This document shows positions 1 to 13,267 of a stretch of DNA of 64,000 nt, piece after piece. A program made the position numbers and the translations under genes. The DNA comes from Hydractinia symbiolongicarpus. Lineage: Eukaryota; Cnidaria; Hydrozoa; Anthoathecata; Hydractiniidae. Positions within the stretch are counted from its first letter, which is position 1. Each line of letters begins with the position of its first letter. The notes below the pieces were generated by a model. That model was not told where the DNA came from, did no database searches, and saw only the letters and a program-made list of their open reading frames with translations. The stretch covers positions 1,612,001 to 1,676,000 of the forward strand of contig NC_079886.1 of NCBI RefSeq assembly GCF_029227915.1, in the 5' to 3' direction.

Positions 1-1495
1 TAGTGGTGAAAAAGTAATTTAAAAAATCGTTCGGGAAATGAGTTTACTCCCTGGGTACTTTCTTTGTATACTTTTGACTATACAGGCCGAGTAGGGGATT
101 TACGGGAAATCGCGGGTTCTCGTTTGCCGGCGATTAAACTTCTTTTATTCAGCGTCTCATCAAAAATGAAATTAATTTTAAAAAGTACAAGTCTCATGCG
201 TTTTAGTGGTGAAAAAATAATTTAAAAAATCATTCGGGAAATCAGTTTACTCCCTGGGTACTTTTTTTGGGTACTTTTGACTATACTGGCCGAGTACGGG
301 ATTTACGGGATATCGCGGGTTTTCATTTGCCGGCAATTAAACTTCTTTTATTCAGCGTCTCATCAAAAATGAAAACATTTTTGAAAACTACAAGTCTCAT
401 GCATTTTAGTGGTGAAAAAATAATTTAAAAAATCGTTCGGGAAATGAATTTACTCGCAGGGTACTTTCTTTGTATACTTTTGACTATACGGCCGAGTCCG
501 GGATTTACGGGAAATCGCGGGTTTTCGTTTGCCGGCGATTAAACTTCTTTAATTTAGCGTTTCATTAAAAATGAAAACATTTTAGGAAACTACAAGTCTC
601 ATGCGTTTTAGTGGTGAAAAAATAATTTAAAAAATCATTCGGGAAATCAGTTTACTCCCTGGGTACTTTTTTTGGGTACTTTTGACTATACGGGCCGAGT
701 CCGGGATTTCCGGGAAATCGCGGGTTTTCGTTTGCCGGCGATTAAACTTCTTTAATTTAGCGTTTCATTAAAAATGAAAACATTTTTGAAAACTACAAGT
801 CTCATGCGTTTTAGTGGTGAAAAAATAATTTAAAAAAATCATTCGAGAAATGAATTTACTCCCTGGGTACTTTCTTTGTATACTTTTGACTGTACGGGCC
901 GAGTCCGGGATTTACGGGAAATCGCGGGTTTTCGTTTGCCGGCGATTAAACTTCTTTTATTCAGCGTCTTATCAAAAATGAAAACATTTTTGAAAACTAC
1001 AAGTCTCATGCGTTTTAGTGGTGAAAAAATAATTTAAAAAAATCATTCGAGAAATGAATTTACTCCCTGGGTACTTTCTTTGTATACTTTTGACTGTACG
1101 GGCCGTGTCCGGGATTTACGGGAAATCGCGGGTTTTCGTTTGCCGGCGATTAAACTTCTTTTATTCAGCGTCTTATCAAAAATGAAAACATTTTTGAAAA
1201 CTACAAGTCTCATGCGTTTTAGAGGTGAAAAAATAATTTGAAAATCGTTCTGAAAATGAGTTTACCCACAAGGTACTTTCTTTGTATACATTCGACTATA
1301 GGGGCCAAGCCCGGGATTTACAGGAAATCGCGGGTTTTCGTTTGCCGGCGATTAAACTTCTTTTATTCAGCGTCTCATCAAAAATGAAAACATTTTGGAA
1401 AACTACAAGTCCAATGCGTTTTAGTGGTGAAAAAATAATTTGAAAAATCGTTCTGAAAATGAGTTTACCCACCAGGTACTTTCTTTGTATACATT

Positions 1496-4400
1496 CGACT
1501 ATAGGGGCCAAGCCCGGGATTTACAGGAAATCGCGGGTTTTCGTTTGCCGGCGATTAAACTTCTTTTATTCAGCGTCTCATCAAAAATGAAAACATTTTG
1601 GAAAACTACAAGTCTCATGCGTTTTAGTGGTGAAAAAATAATTTAAAAAACCATTCGGGAAATCAGTTTACTCCCTGGGTACTTTTTTGTGTACTTTTGA
1701 CTATACGGGCCGAGTACGGGATTTACTGGAAATCGCGGGTTTTCGTTTGCCGGCGATTAAACTTCTTTTATTCAGCGTCTCATCAAAAATGAAAACATTT
1801 TTGAAAACTACAAGTCTCATGCGTTTTAGTGGTGAAAAATAATTTAAAAAATCGTTCGGGAAATGAGTTTACTCCCTGGGTACTTTCTTTGTATACTTTT
1901 GACTATATGGGCCGAGTACGGGATTTACGGGAAATCGTGGGTTTTCGTTTGCCGGCGATTAAACTTCTTTTATTCAGCGTCTCATCAAAAATGAAAATAT
2001 TTTTGAAAACTAAAAGTCTCATGCGTTTTAGTGGTGAAAAAATAATTTAAAAAATCATTCGGGAAATCAGTTTACTCCCTGGGTACTTTTTTTGGGTACT
2101 TTTGACTATACTGGCCAAGTACGGGATTTACGGGAAATCGCGGGTTTTCGTTTTCCGGCAATTAAACTTATTTTATTCAGCGTCTCATCAAAAATGAAAA
2201 CATTTTTGAAAACTACAAGTCTCAAGCATTTTAGTGGTGAAAAAATAATTTAAAAAATCGTTCGGGAAATGAGTTTACTCCCTGGGTACTTTCTTTGTAT
2301 ACTTTTGACTATACGGGCCGAGTACGGGATTTACGGAAATCGCGGGTTTTCGTTTGCCGGCAATTAAACTTCTTTTATTCAGCGTCTCATCAAAAATGAA
2401 AACATTTTTGAAAACTACAAGTCTCATGCGTTTTAGTGGTGAAAAAATAATTTAAAAATCGTTCGGGAAATGAATTTCCTCGCAGGGTACTTTCTTTGTA
2501 TACTTTTGACTATACAGGCCGAGTAGGGGATTTACGGGAAATCGCGGGTTGTTGTTTGCCGGCGATTAAACTTCTTTTATTCATCGTCTCATCAAAAATG
2601 AAAATATTTTTGAAAACTACAAGTCTCATGCGTTTTAGTGGTGAAAAAATAATTTAAAAAATCATTCGGGAAACGAATTTACTCCCTGGGTACTTTTTTT
2701 GTATACTTGTGACTATACGGGCCGAGTACGGGATTTACGGGAAATCGCGGGTTCTCGTTTGCGGCGATTAAACTTCTTTTATTCAGCGTCTCATCAAAAA
2801 TGAAATTAATTTTGAAAACTACAAGTCTCATGCGTTTTAGTGGTGAAAAAATAATTTAAAAAATCGTTCGGGAATTGAATTTACTCCCTGGGTACTTTCT
2901 TTGTATATTTTTGACTATACGGGCCGAGTCCGGGATTTACGGGAGATCGCGGGTTTTCGTTTGCCGGCGATTAAACTTCTTTTATTTAGCGTCTCATCAA
3001 AAATGAAAACATTTTTGAAAACTACAAGTCTCATGCGTTTTAGTGGTGAAAAAATAATTTAAAAAATCATTCGGAAAATCAGTTTACTTCCTGGGTACTT
3101 TTTTTGTGTACTTTTGACTATACGGGCCGAGTACGGGATTTACGGAAATCGCGGGTTTTCGTTTGCCGGCAATTAAACTTCTTTTATTCAGCGTCTCATC
3201 AAAAATGAAAACATTTTTGAAAACTACAAGTCTCATGCGTTTTAGTGGTGAAAAAATAATTTAAAAATCGTTCGGGAAATAAATTTCCTCGCAGGGTACT
3301 TTCTTTGTATACTTTTGACTATACGGGCCGAGTCCGGGATTTACGGGAAATCGCGGGTTTTCGTTTGCCGGCGATTAAACTTCTTTAATTTAGCGTTTCA
3401 TCAAAAATAAAAACATTTTTGAAAACTACAAGTCTCATGCGTTTTAGTGGTGAAAAAATAATTTAAAAAATCGTTCGGGAATTGAATTTACTCCCTGGGT
3501 ACTTTCTTTGTATATTTTTGACTATACGGGCCGAGTCCCGGATTTACGGGAAATTGCGGGTTTTCGTTTGCCGGCGATTAAACTTCTTTTATTTAGCGTC
3601 TCATCAAAAATGAAAACATTTTTGAAAACTACAAGTCTCATGCGTTTTAGTGGTGAAAAAATAATTTAAAAAATCATTCGGGAAACGAATTTACTCCCTG
3701 GGTACTTTTTTTGTATACTTGCGACTATAGGGGCCAAGCCCGGGATTTACAGGAAATCGCGGGTTTTCGTTTGCCGGCGATTAAACTTCTTTTATTCAGC
3801 GTCTCATCAAAAATGAAAACATTTTGGAAAACTACAAGTCTCATGCGTTTTAGTGGTGAAAAAATAATTTAAAAAACCATTCGGGAAATCAGTTTACTCC
3901 CTGGGTACTTTTTTGTGTACTTTTGACTATACGGGCCGAGTACGGGATTTACTGGAAATCGCGGGTTTTCGTTTGCCGGCGATTAAACTTCTTTTATTCA
4001 GCGTCTCATCAAAAATGAAAACATTTTTGAAAACTACAAGTCTCATGCGTTTTAGTGGTGAAAAATAATTTAAAAAATCGTTCGGGAAATGAGTTTACTC
4101 CCTGGGTACTTTCTTTGTATACTTTTGACTATATGGGCCGAGTACGGGATTTACGGGAAATCGTGGGTTTTCGTTTGCCGGCGATTAAACTTCTTTTATT
4201 CAGCGTCTCATCAAAAATGAAAATATTTTTGAAAACTAAAAGTCTCATGCGTTTTAGTGGTGAAAAAATAATTTAAAAAATCATTCGGGAAATCAGTTTA
4301 CTCCCTGGGTACTTTTTTTGGGTACTTTTGACTATACTGGCCAAGTACGGGATTTACGGGAAATCGCGGGTTTTCGTTTTCCGGCAATTAAACTTATTTT

Positions 4401-5091
4401 ATTCAGCGTCTCATCAAAAATGAAAACATTTTTGAAAACTACAAGTCTCAAGCATTTTAGTGGTGAAAAAATAATTTAAAAAATCGTTCGGGAAATGAGT
4501 TTACTCCCTGGGTACTTTCTTTGTATACTTTTGACTATACGGGCCGAGTACGGGATTTACGGAAATCGCGGGTTTTCGTTTGCCGGCAATTAAACTTCTT
4601 TTATTCAGCGTCTCATCAAAAATGAAAACATTTTTGAAAACTACAAGTCTCATGCGTTTTAGTGGTGAAAAAATAATTTAAAAATCGTTCGGGAAATGAA
4701 TTTCCTCGCAGGGTACTTTCTTTGTATACTTTTGACTATACAGGCCGAGTAGGGGATTTACGGGAAATCGCGGGTTGTTGTTTGCCGGCGATTAAACTTC
4801 TTTTATTCATCGTCTCATCAAAAATGAAAATATTTTTGAAAACTACAAGTCTCATGCGTTTTAGTGGTGAAAAAATAATTTAAAAAATCATTCGGGAAAC
4901 GAATTTACTCCCTGGGTACTTTTTTTGTATACTTGTGACTATACGGGCCGAGTACGGGATTTACGGGAAATCGCGGGTTCTCGTTTGCGGCGATTAAACT
5001 TCTTTTATTCAGCGTCTCATCAAAAATGAAATTAATTTTGAAAACTACAAGTCTCATGCGTTTTAGTGGTGAAAAAATAATTTAAAAAATC
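1496..5091. repeat. 2,226-bp-offset duplication (11 monomers apart): 1496-2865 and 3722-5091
   Basis: The two segments match over about 1.37 kb at a constant offset of 2226, including private markers such as CTCAAGCATTTTAG (2221 and 4447), GTGAAAAATAATTT (1831 and 4057) and TTACTGGAAATCG. I noticed no difference between them. On the right the copies part at ATCGTTC against ATCATTC, where an extra B-type monomer has been added in the second copy. The left edge is a visible hybrid monomer. Confidence 0.85.
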
Positions 5092-6922
5092 ATTCGGGAA
5101 ACGAATTTACTCCCTGGGTACTTTTTTTGTATACTTGTGACTATACGGGCCGAGTACGGGATTTACGGGAAATCGCGGGTTGTCGTTTGCGGCGATTAAA
5201 CTTCTTTTATTTAGCGTCTCATCAAAAATGAAATTAATTTTGAAAACTACAAGTCTCATGCGTTTTAGTGGTGAAAAAATAATTTAAAAAATCGTTCGGG
5301 AATTGAATTTACTCCCTGGGTACTTTCTTTGTATATTTTTGACTATACGGGCCGAGTCCGGGATTTACGGGAAATCGCGGGTTTTCGTTTGCCGGCGATT
5401 AAACTTCTTTTATTTAGCGTCTCATCAAAAATGAAAACATTTTTGAAAACTACAAGTCTCATGCGTTTTAGTGGTGAAAAAATAATTTAAAAAATCATTC
5501 GGAAAATCAGTTTACTTCCTGGGTACTTTTTTTGTGTACTTTTGACTATACGGGCCGAGTACGGGATTTACGGAAATCGCGGGTTTTCGTTTGCCGGCAA
5601 TTAAACTTCTTTTATTCAGCGTCTCATCAAAAATGAAAACATTTTTGAAAACTACAAGTCTCATGCGTTTTAGTGGTGAAAAAATAATTTAAAAATCGTT
5701 CGGGAAATGAATTTCCTCGCAGGGTACTTTCTTTGTATACTTTTGACTATACAGGCCGAGTAGGGGATTTACGGGAAATCGCGGGTTGTTGTTTGCCGGC
5801 GATTAAACTTCTTTTATTCATCGTCTCATCAAAAATGAAAATATTTTTGAAAACTACAAGTCTCATGCGTTTTAGTGGTGAAAAAATAATTTAAAAAATC
5901 ATTCGGGAAACGAATTTACTCCCTGGGTACTTTTTTTGTATACTTGTGACTATACGGGCCGAGTACGGGATTTACGGGAAATCGCGGGTTCTCGTTTGCG
6001 GCGATTAAACTTCTTTTATTCAGCGTCTCATCAAAAATGAAATTAATTTTGAAAACTACAAGTCTCATGCGTTTTAGTGGTGAAAAAATAATTTAAAAAA
6101 TCGTTCGGGAATTGAATTTACTCCCTGGGTACTTTCTTTGTATATTTTTGACTATACGGGCCGAGTCCGGGATTTACGGGAAATCGCGGGTTTTCGTTTG
6201 CCGGCGATTAAACTTCTTTTATTTAGCGTCTCATCAAAAATGAAAACATTTTTGAAAACTACAAGTCTCATGCGTTTTAGTGGTGAAAAAATAATTTAAA
6301 AAATCATTCGGAAAATCAGTTTACTTCCTGGGTACTTTTTTTGTGTACTTTTGACTATACGGGCCGAGTACGGGATTTACGGAAATCGCGGGTTTTCGTT
6401 TGCCGGCAATTAAACTTCTTTTATTCAGCGTCTCATCAAAAATGAAAACATTTTTGAAAACTACAAGTCTCATGCGTTTTAGTGGTGAAAAAATAATTTA
6501 AAAATCGTTCGGGAAATAAATTTCCTCGCAGGGTACTTTCTTTGTATACTTTTGACTATACGGGCCGAGTCCGGGATTTACGGGAAATCGCGGGTTTTCG
6601 TTTGCCGGCGATTAAACTTCTTTAATTTAGCGTTTCATCAAAAATAAAAACATTTTTGAAAACTACAAGTCTCATGCGTTTTAGTGGTGAAAAAATAATT
6701 TAAAAAATCGTTCGGGAATTGAATTTACTCCCTGGGTACTTTCTTTGTATATTTTTGACTATACGGGCCGAGTCCCGGATTTACGGGAAATTGCGGGTTT
6801 TCGTTTGCCGGCGATTAAACTTCTTTTATTTAGCGTCTCATCAAAAATGAAAACATTTTTGAAAACTACAAGTCTCATGCGTTTTAGTGGTGAAAAAATA
6901 ATTTAAAAAATCATTCGGGAAA
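2300..6922. repeat. 3,237-bp-offset duplication: 2300-3685 and 5537-6922
   Basis: About 1.39 kb carrying the series A-B-C-D followed by the altered A and C units recurs 16 monomers away with very few differences (for example GGGAGATCG at 2941 against GGGAAATCG). Between the copies lie the 2226-bp-offset segment and a four-monomer expansion (C-D repeated at an offset of 809, near 5275-5710 and 6084-6519). Duplications of different ages are therefore nested here. Confidence 0.8.
3711..3735. other. Chimeric monomer junction (recombination breakpoint)
   Basis: Left of about 3721 the unit is B-type (ACTTG as in GTATACTTGTGACTATACG). From 3722 on it matches the unit at 1496 (CGACTATAGGGGCCAAG). 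The hybrid ACTTGCGACTATAGG is not seen elsewhere in the window. The register of the monomer is kept exactly, as expected for unequal exchange or conversion between aligned repeats rather than end joining. Confidence 0.75.
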
Positions 6923-7130
6923 TCAGTTTACTTCCTGGGTACTTTTTTTGTGTACTTTTGACTATACGGGCCGAGTACGGGATTTACTGGAAATCGCGGG
7001 TTTTCGTTTGCCGGCGATTAAACTTCTTTTATTCAGCGTCTCAGCAAAAATGAAAACATTTTTGAAAACTACAAGTCTCATGCGTTTTAGTGGTGATAAA
7101 TAATTTAAAAAATCATTCGGGAAATGAATT

Positions 7131-9685
7131 TACTCCCTGGGTACTTTTTTTGTATACTTGTGACTATACGGGCCGAGTACAGGATTTACGGGAAATCGCG
7201 GGTTCTCGTTTGCCGGCGATTAAACTTCTTTTATTCAGCGTCTCATCAAAAATGAAATAAATTTTGGTGAAAAAATAATTTAAAAAATCATTCGGGAAAT
7301 CAGTTTACTCCCTGGGTACTTTTTATGGGTACTTTTGACTATACTGGCCGAGTACGGGATTTACGGGAAATCGCGGGTTTTCGTTTGCCGACAATTAAAC
7401 TTCTTTTATTCAGCGTCTCATCAAAAATGAAAACATTTTTGAAAACTAAAAGTCTCATGCATTTTAGTGGTGAAAAAATAATTTAAAAAATCGTTCGGGA
7501 AATGAATTTACTCGCAGGGTACTTTCTTTGTATACTTTTGACTATACGGGCCGAGTCCGGGATTTACGGGAAATCGCGGGTTTTCGTTTGCCGGCGATTA
7601 AACTTCTTTAATTTAGCGTTTCATCAAAAATAAAAACATTTTTGAAAACTACAAGTCTCATGCGTTTTAGTGGTGAAAAAATAATTTAAAGAATCGTTCG
7701 GGAATTGAATTTACTCCCTGGGTACTTTTTTGTGTACTTTTGACTATACGGGCCGAGTACGGGATTTACTGGAAATCGCGGGTTTTCGTTTGCCGGCGAT
7801 TAAACTTCTTTTATTCAGCGTCTCATCAAAAATGAAAACATTTTTGAAAACTACAAGTCTCATGCGTTTTAGTGGTGAAAAATAATTTAAAAAATCGTTC
7901 GGGAAATGAGTTTACTCCCTGGGTACTTTCTTTGTATACTTTTGACTATATGGGCCGAGTACGGGATTTACGGGAAATCGTGGGTTTTCGTTTGCCGGCG
8001 ATTAAACTTCTTTTATTCAGCGTCTCATCAAAAATGAAAATATTTTTGAAAACTACAAGTCTCATGCGTTTTAGTGGTAAAAAAATAATTTAAAAAATCA
8101 TTCGGGAAATCAGTTTACTCCCTGGGTACTTTTTTTGGGTACTTTTGACTATACTGGCCGAGTACGGGATTTACGGGAAATCGCGGGTTTTCGTTTGCCG
8201 GCAATTAAACTTATTTTATTCAGCGTCTTATCAAAAATAAAAACATTTTTGAAAACTACAAGTCTCGTGCGTTTTAGTGGTGAAAAAATAATTTAAAAAA
8301 TCGTTCGGGAATTGAATTTACTCCCTGGGTACTTTCTTTGTATATTTTTGACTATACGGGCCGAGTCCGGGATTTACGGGAAATCGCGGGTTTTCGTTTG
8401 CCGGCGATTAAACTTCTTTTATTTAGCGTCTCATCAAAAATGAAAACATTTTTGAAAACTACAAGTATCATGCGTTTTAGTGGTGAAAAAATAATTTAAG
8501 AAATCATTCGGGAAATCAGTTTACTCCCTGGGTACTTTTTTGTGTACTTTTGACTATACGGGCCGAGTACGGGATTTACTGGAAATCGCGGGTTTTCGTT
8601 TGCCGGCGATTAAACTTCTTTTATTCAGCGTCTCATCAAAAATGAAAACATTTTTGAAAACTACAAGTCTCATGCGTTTTAGTTGTGAAAAATAATTTAA
8701 AAAATCGTTCGGGAAATGAGTTTACTCCCTGGGTACTTTCTTTGTATATTTTTGACTATATGGGCCGAGTATGGGATTTACGGGAAATCGTGGGTTTTCG
8801 TTTGCCGGCGATTAAACTTTTTTTATTCAGCGTCTCATCAAAAATGAAAATATTTTTGAAAACTACAAGTCTCATGCGTTTTAGTGGTAAAAAAATAATT
8901 TAAAAAATCATTCGGGAAATCAGTTTACTCCCTGGGTACTTTTTTTGGGTACTTTTGACTATACTGGCCGAGTACGGGATTTACGGGAAATCGCGGGTTT
9001 TCGTTTGCCGGCAATTAAACTTATTTTATTCAGCGTCTTATCAAAAATGAAAACATTTTTGAAAACTAAAAGTCTCATGCATTTTAGTGGTGAAAAAATA
9101 ATTTAAAAAATCGTTCGGGAAATGAATTTACTCGCAGGGTACTTTCTTTGTATACTTTTGACTATACGGGCCGAGTCCGGGATTTACGGGAAATCGTGGG
9201 TTTTCGTTTGCCGGCGATTAAACTTCTTTCATTTAGCGTCTCATCAAGAATGAAAACATTTTTGAAAACTACAAGTCTCATGCGTTTTAGTGGTGAAAAA
9301 ATAATTTAAAAAATCATTCGGGAAATCAGTTTATTTCCTGGGTACTTTTTTTGTGTACTTTTGACTATACGGGCCGAGTACGGGATTTACGGAAATCGCG
9401 GGTTTTCGTTTGCCGGCAATTAAACTTCTTTTATTCAGCGTCTCATCAAAAATGAAAACATTTTTGAAAACTACAAGTCTCATGCGTTTTAGTGGTGAAA
9501 AAATAATTTAAAAAATCATTCGGGAAATGAATTTACTCCCTGGGTACTTTCTTTGTATACTTTTGACTATACGGGCCGAGTACAGGATTTACAGGAAATC
9601 GCGGGTTTTCGTTTGCCGGCGATTAAACTTCTTTAATTTAGCATTTCATCAAAAAATAAAAACATTTGTGAAAACTACAAGTCTC
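7131..9685. repeat. HOR domain 2: mixed monomers with an 810-bp repeat
   Basis: Units alternate between types carrying TTTTGGGTACTTTTGAC, TTTTTTGTGTAC, CTCGCAGGG and TATGGGCCGAGTA. A four-monomer segment at about 7720-8238 recurs at 8530-9048 (offset 810), marked by GTGGTTTTCG-like TCGTGGGTTTTCG and GTGGTAAAAAAATAA. The copies differ at a few bases, such as AGTGGTG against AGTTGTG and GTACGGG against GTATGGG. A 28-bp deletion lies at about 7258-7266. Confidence 0.7.
7250..7285 (+). repeat. Monomer junction with a 28-bp deletion
   Basis: The sequence runs AATAAATTTTGGTGAAAAAA, so the segment from AAAACTACAAG through the usual TTTTAGTG is missing (28 bp). The neighbouring anchors are correspondingly closer together. 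The bases TG are shared at the two ends, a small microhomology. It is one of only four clearly shortened units I found. It occurs only once, so it has not been amplified. Confidence 0.85.
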
Positions 9686-11054
9686 ATGCGTTTTAGTGGT
9701 GAAAAAATAATTTAAAAAATCGTTCAAGAAATGAGTTTACTCCCTGGGTACTTTCTTTGTATACTTTTGACTATACGGGCCGAGTCCGGGATTTCCGGGA
9801 AATCGCGGGTTTTCGTTTGCCGGAGATTAAACTTCTTTAATTTAGCGTTTCATCAAAAATGAAAACATTTTTGAAAACTACAAGTCTCATGCGTTTTAGT
9901 GGTGAAAACATAATTTAAAAAATCGTTCGGGAAATGAATTTACTCCCTGGGTACTTTCTTTGTATACTTTTGACTATACGGGCCGAGTCCGGGATTTACG
10001 AGAAATCGCGGGTTTTCGTTTGCCGGCGATTAAACTTCTTTTTTTTAGCGTCTCATCAAAAATGAAAACATTTTTGAAAACTACAAGTCTCATGCGTTTT
10101 AGTGGTGAAAAAATAATTTAAAAAATCATTCGGGAATTCAGTTTACTCCCTGGGTACTTTTTTTGGGTACTTTTGACTATACTGGCCGAGTACGGGATTT
10201 ACGGGAAATCGCGGGTTTTCGTTTGCCGGCAATTAAACTTCTTTTATTCAGCGTCTCATCAAAAATGAAAACATTTTTAAAAACTACAAGTCTCATGCAT
10301 TTTAGTGGTGAAAAAATAATTTAAAAAATCGTTCGGGAAATGAGTTTACTCCCTGGGTACATTCTTTGTATACTTTTGACTATACAGGCCGAGTAGGGGA
10401 TTTACGGAAATCGCGGGTTTTTGTTTGCCGTCGATTAAACTTCTTTTATTCATCGTCTCACCAAAAATGAAAATATTTTTAAAAACTACAAGTCTCATGC
10501 GTTTTAGTGGTGAAAAAATAATTTAAAAAATCATTCGGGAAATGAATTTACTCCCTGGGTACTTTTTTTGTATACTTTTGACTATACAGGCCGAGTACGG
10601 GATTTACGGGAAATCGCGTGTTCTCGTTTGCCGGCGATTAAACTGCTTTTATTCAGCGTCTCATCAAAAATGAAATTAATTTTGAAAACTACAAGTCTCA
10701 TGCGTTTTAGTGGTGAAAAAATAATTTAAAAAATCGTTCGGGAAATGAATTTACTCGCAGGGTACTTTCTTTGTATACTTTTGACTATACGGGTCGAGTC
10801 CGGGTTTTACGGGAAAACGCGGGTTTTCGTTTGCCGGCGATTAAACTTCTTTAATTTAGCGTTTCATCAAAAATGAAAACATTTTTGAAAACTACAAGTC
10901 TCATGCGTTTTAGTGGTGAAAACATAATTTAAAAAATCGTTCGGGAAATGAATTAACTCCCTGGGTACTTTCTTTGTATACTTTTGACTATACTGGCCGA
11001 GTCCGGGATTTACGGGAAATCGCGGGTTTTCGTTTGCCGGCGATTAAACTTCTT
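9686..11054. repeat. Distant paralogous segment, copy 1 (partner at 17397-18765)
   Basis: About 1.37 kb matches 17397-18765 at an offset of 7711 (38 monomers). Shared rare markers are CGTTCAAGAAATG, GTGAAAACATAAT, CGGGAATTCAGTTT (10131 and 17842), CTCACCAAAAATG and ATCGCGTGTTCTCG (near 10616 and 18327). Roughly ten substitutions separate the copies. The intervening DNA is built from a different 12-monomer block, so the similarity is local. Confidence 0.75.
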
Positions 11055-13267
11055 TTTTTTAGCGTCTCATCAAAAATGAAAACATTTTTGAAAACTACAA
11101 GTCTCATGCGTTTTAGTGGTGAAAAAATAATTTAAAAAATCATTCGGGAAATCAGTTTACTCCCTGGGTACTTTTTTTGGGTACTTTTGACTATACTGGC
11201 CGAGTACGGGATTTACGGGAAATCGCGGGTTTTCGCTTGCCGGCAATTAAACTTCTTTTATTCAGCGTCTCATCAAAAATGAAAACATTTTTGAAAACTA
11301 CAAGTCTCATGCATTTTAGTGGTGAAAAAATAATTTAAAAAATCGTTCGGGAAATGAGTTTACTCCCTGGGTACTTTCTTTGTATACTTTTGACTATACA
11401 GGCCGAGTAGGGGATTTACGGGAAATCGCGGGTTTTTGTTTGCCGTCGATTAAACTTCTTTTATTCATCGTCTCATCAAAAATGAAAATATTTTTGAAAA
11501 CTACAAGTCTCATGCGTTTTAGTGGTGAAAAAATAATTTAAAAAATCATTCGGGAAATGAATTTACTCCCTGGGTACTTTTTTTGTATATTTTTGACTAT
11601 ACGGGCCGAGTCCGGGATTTACGGGAAATCGCGGGTTTTCGTTTGCCGGCGATTAAACTTCTTTTATTTAGCGTCTCATCAAAAATGAAAACATGTTTGA
11701 AAACTACAAGTCTCATGCGTTTTACTGGTGAAAAAATAATTTAAAAAATCATTCGGGAAATCAGTTTACTTCCTGGGTACTTTCTTTGTATACTTTTGAC
11801 TATACTGGCCGAGTCCGGGATTTACGGGAAATCGCGGGTTTTCGTTTGCCGGCGATTAAACTTCTTTTTTTTAGCGTCTCATCAAAAATGAAAACATTTT
11901 TGAAAACTACAAGTCTCATGCGTTTTAGTGGTGAAAAAATAATTTAAAAAATCATTCGGGAAATCAGTTTACTCCCTGGGTACTTTTTTTGGGTACTTTT
12001 GACTATACTGGCCGAGTACGGGATTTACGGGAAATCGCGGGTTTTCGTTTGCCGGCAATTAAACTTCTTTTATTCAGCGTCTCATCAAAAATGAAAACAT
12101 TTTTGAAAACTACAAGTCTCATGCATTTTAGTGGTGAAAAAATAATTTAAAAAATCGTTCGGGAAATGAGTTTACTCCCTGGGTACTTTCTTTGTATACT
12201 TTTGACTATACAGGCCGAGTAGGGGATTTACGGGAAATCGCGGGTTTTTGTTTGCCGTCGATTAAACTTCTTTTATTCATCGTCTCATCAAAAATGAAAA
12301 TATTTTTGAAAACTACAAGTCTCATGCGTTTTAGTGGTGAAAAAATAATTTAAAAAATCATTCGGGAAATGAATTTACTCCCTGGGTACTTTTTTTGTAT
12401 ACTTTTGACTATACAGGCCGAGTACGGGATTTACGGGAAATCGCGGGTTTTCGTTTGCCGGCGATTAAACTTCTTTTTTTTAGCGTCTCATCAAAAATGA
12501 AAACATTTTTGAAAACTACAAGTCTCATGCGTTTTAGTGGTGAAAAAATAATTTAAAAAATCATTCGGGAAATCAGTTTACTCCCTGGGTACTTTTTTTG
12601 GGTACTTTTGACTATACTGGCCGAGTACGGGATTTACGGGAAATCGCGGGTTTTCGCTTGCCGGCAATTAAACTTCTTTTATTCAGCGTCTCATCAAAAA
12701 TGAAAACATTTTTGAAAACTACAAGTCTCATGCATTTTAGTGGTGAAAAAATAATTTAAAAAATCGTTCGGGAAATGAGTTTACTCCCTGGGTACTTTCT
12801 TTGTATACTTTTGACTATACAGGCCGAGTAGGGGATTTACGGGAAATCGCGGGTTTTTGTTTGCCGTCGATTAAACTTCTTTTATTCATCGTCTCATCAA
12901 AAATGAAAATATTTTTGAAAACTACAAGTCTCATGCGTTTTAGTGGTGAAAAAATAATTTAAAAAATCATTCGGGAAATGAATTTACTCCCTGGGTACTT
13001 TTTTTGTATACTTTTGACTATACAGGCCGAGTACGGGATTTACGGGAAATCGCGGGTTCTCGTTTGCCGGCGATTAAACTTCTTTTATTCAGCGTCTCAT
13101 CAAAAATGAAATTAATTTTGAAAACTACAAGTCTCATGCGTTTTAGTGGTGAAAAAATAATTTAAAAAATCATTCGGGAAATCAATTTACTCCCTGGGTA
13201 CTTTTTTGGGTACTTTTGACTATACTGGCCGAGTACGGGATTTACGGGAAATCGCGAGTTTTCGTTT

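Larger units (their letters stand above)
1..7130. repeat. HOR domain 1: four-monomer A-B-C-D block and derivatives
   Basis: Diagnostic monomers recur in order: A (TTTCCTCGCAGG with GAGTAGGGG), B (GGAAACGAATTT, TTGCGGCG, GAAATTAATTTTG), C (GGAATTGAATTT with GTATATTTTTGAC) and D (TTTACTTCCTGGG with TTGTGTACTTTTG). Block starts lie near 2459, 4685 and 5696. A and C variants follow D (AAATAAATTTCC near 3268 and 6505; GTCCCGGAT near 3535 and 6770). Adjacent near-identical pairs occur at 813/1017 (CATTCGAGAAATG) and 1221/1423 (ATTCGACTATAGGGGCC). Average unit length is about 202.4 bp because TTACGGAAATCG and TTGCGGCG each lack one base. Confidence 0.8.
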
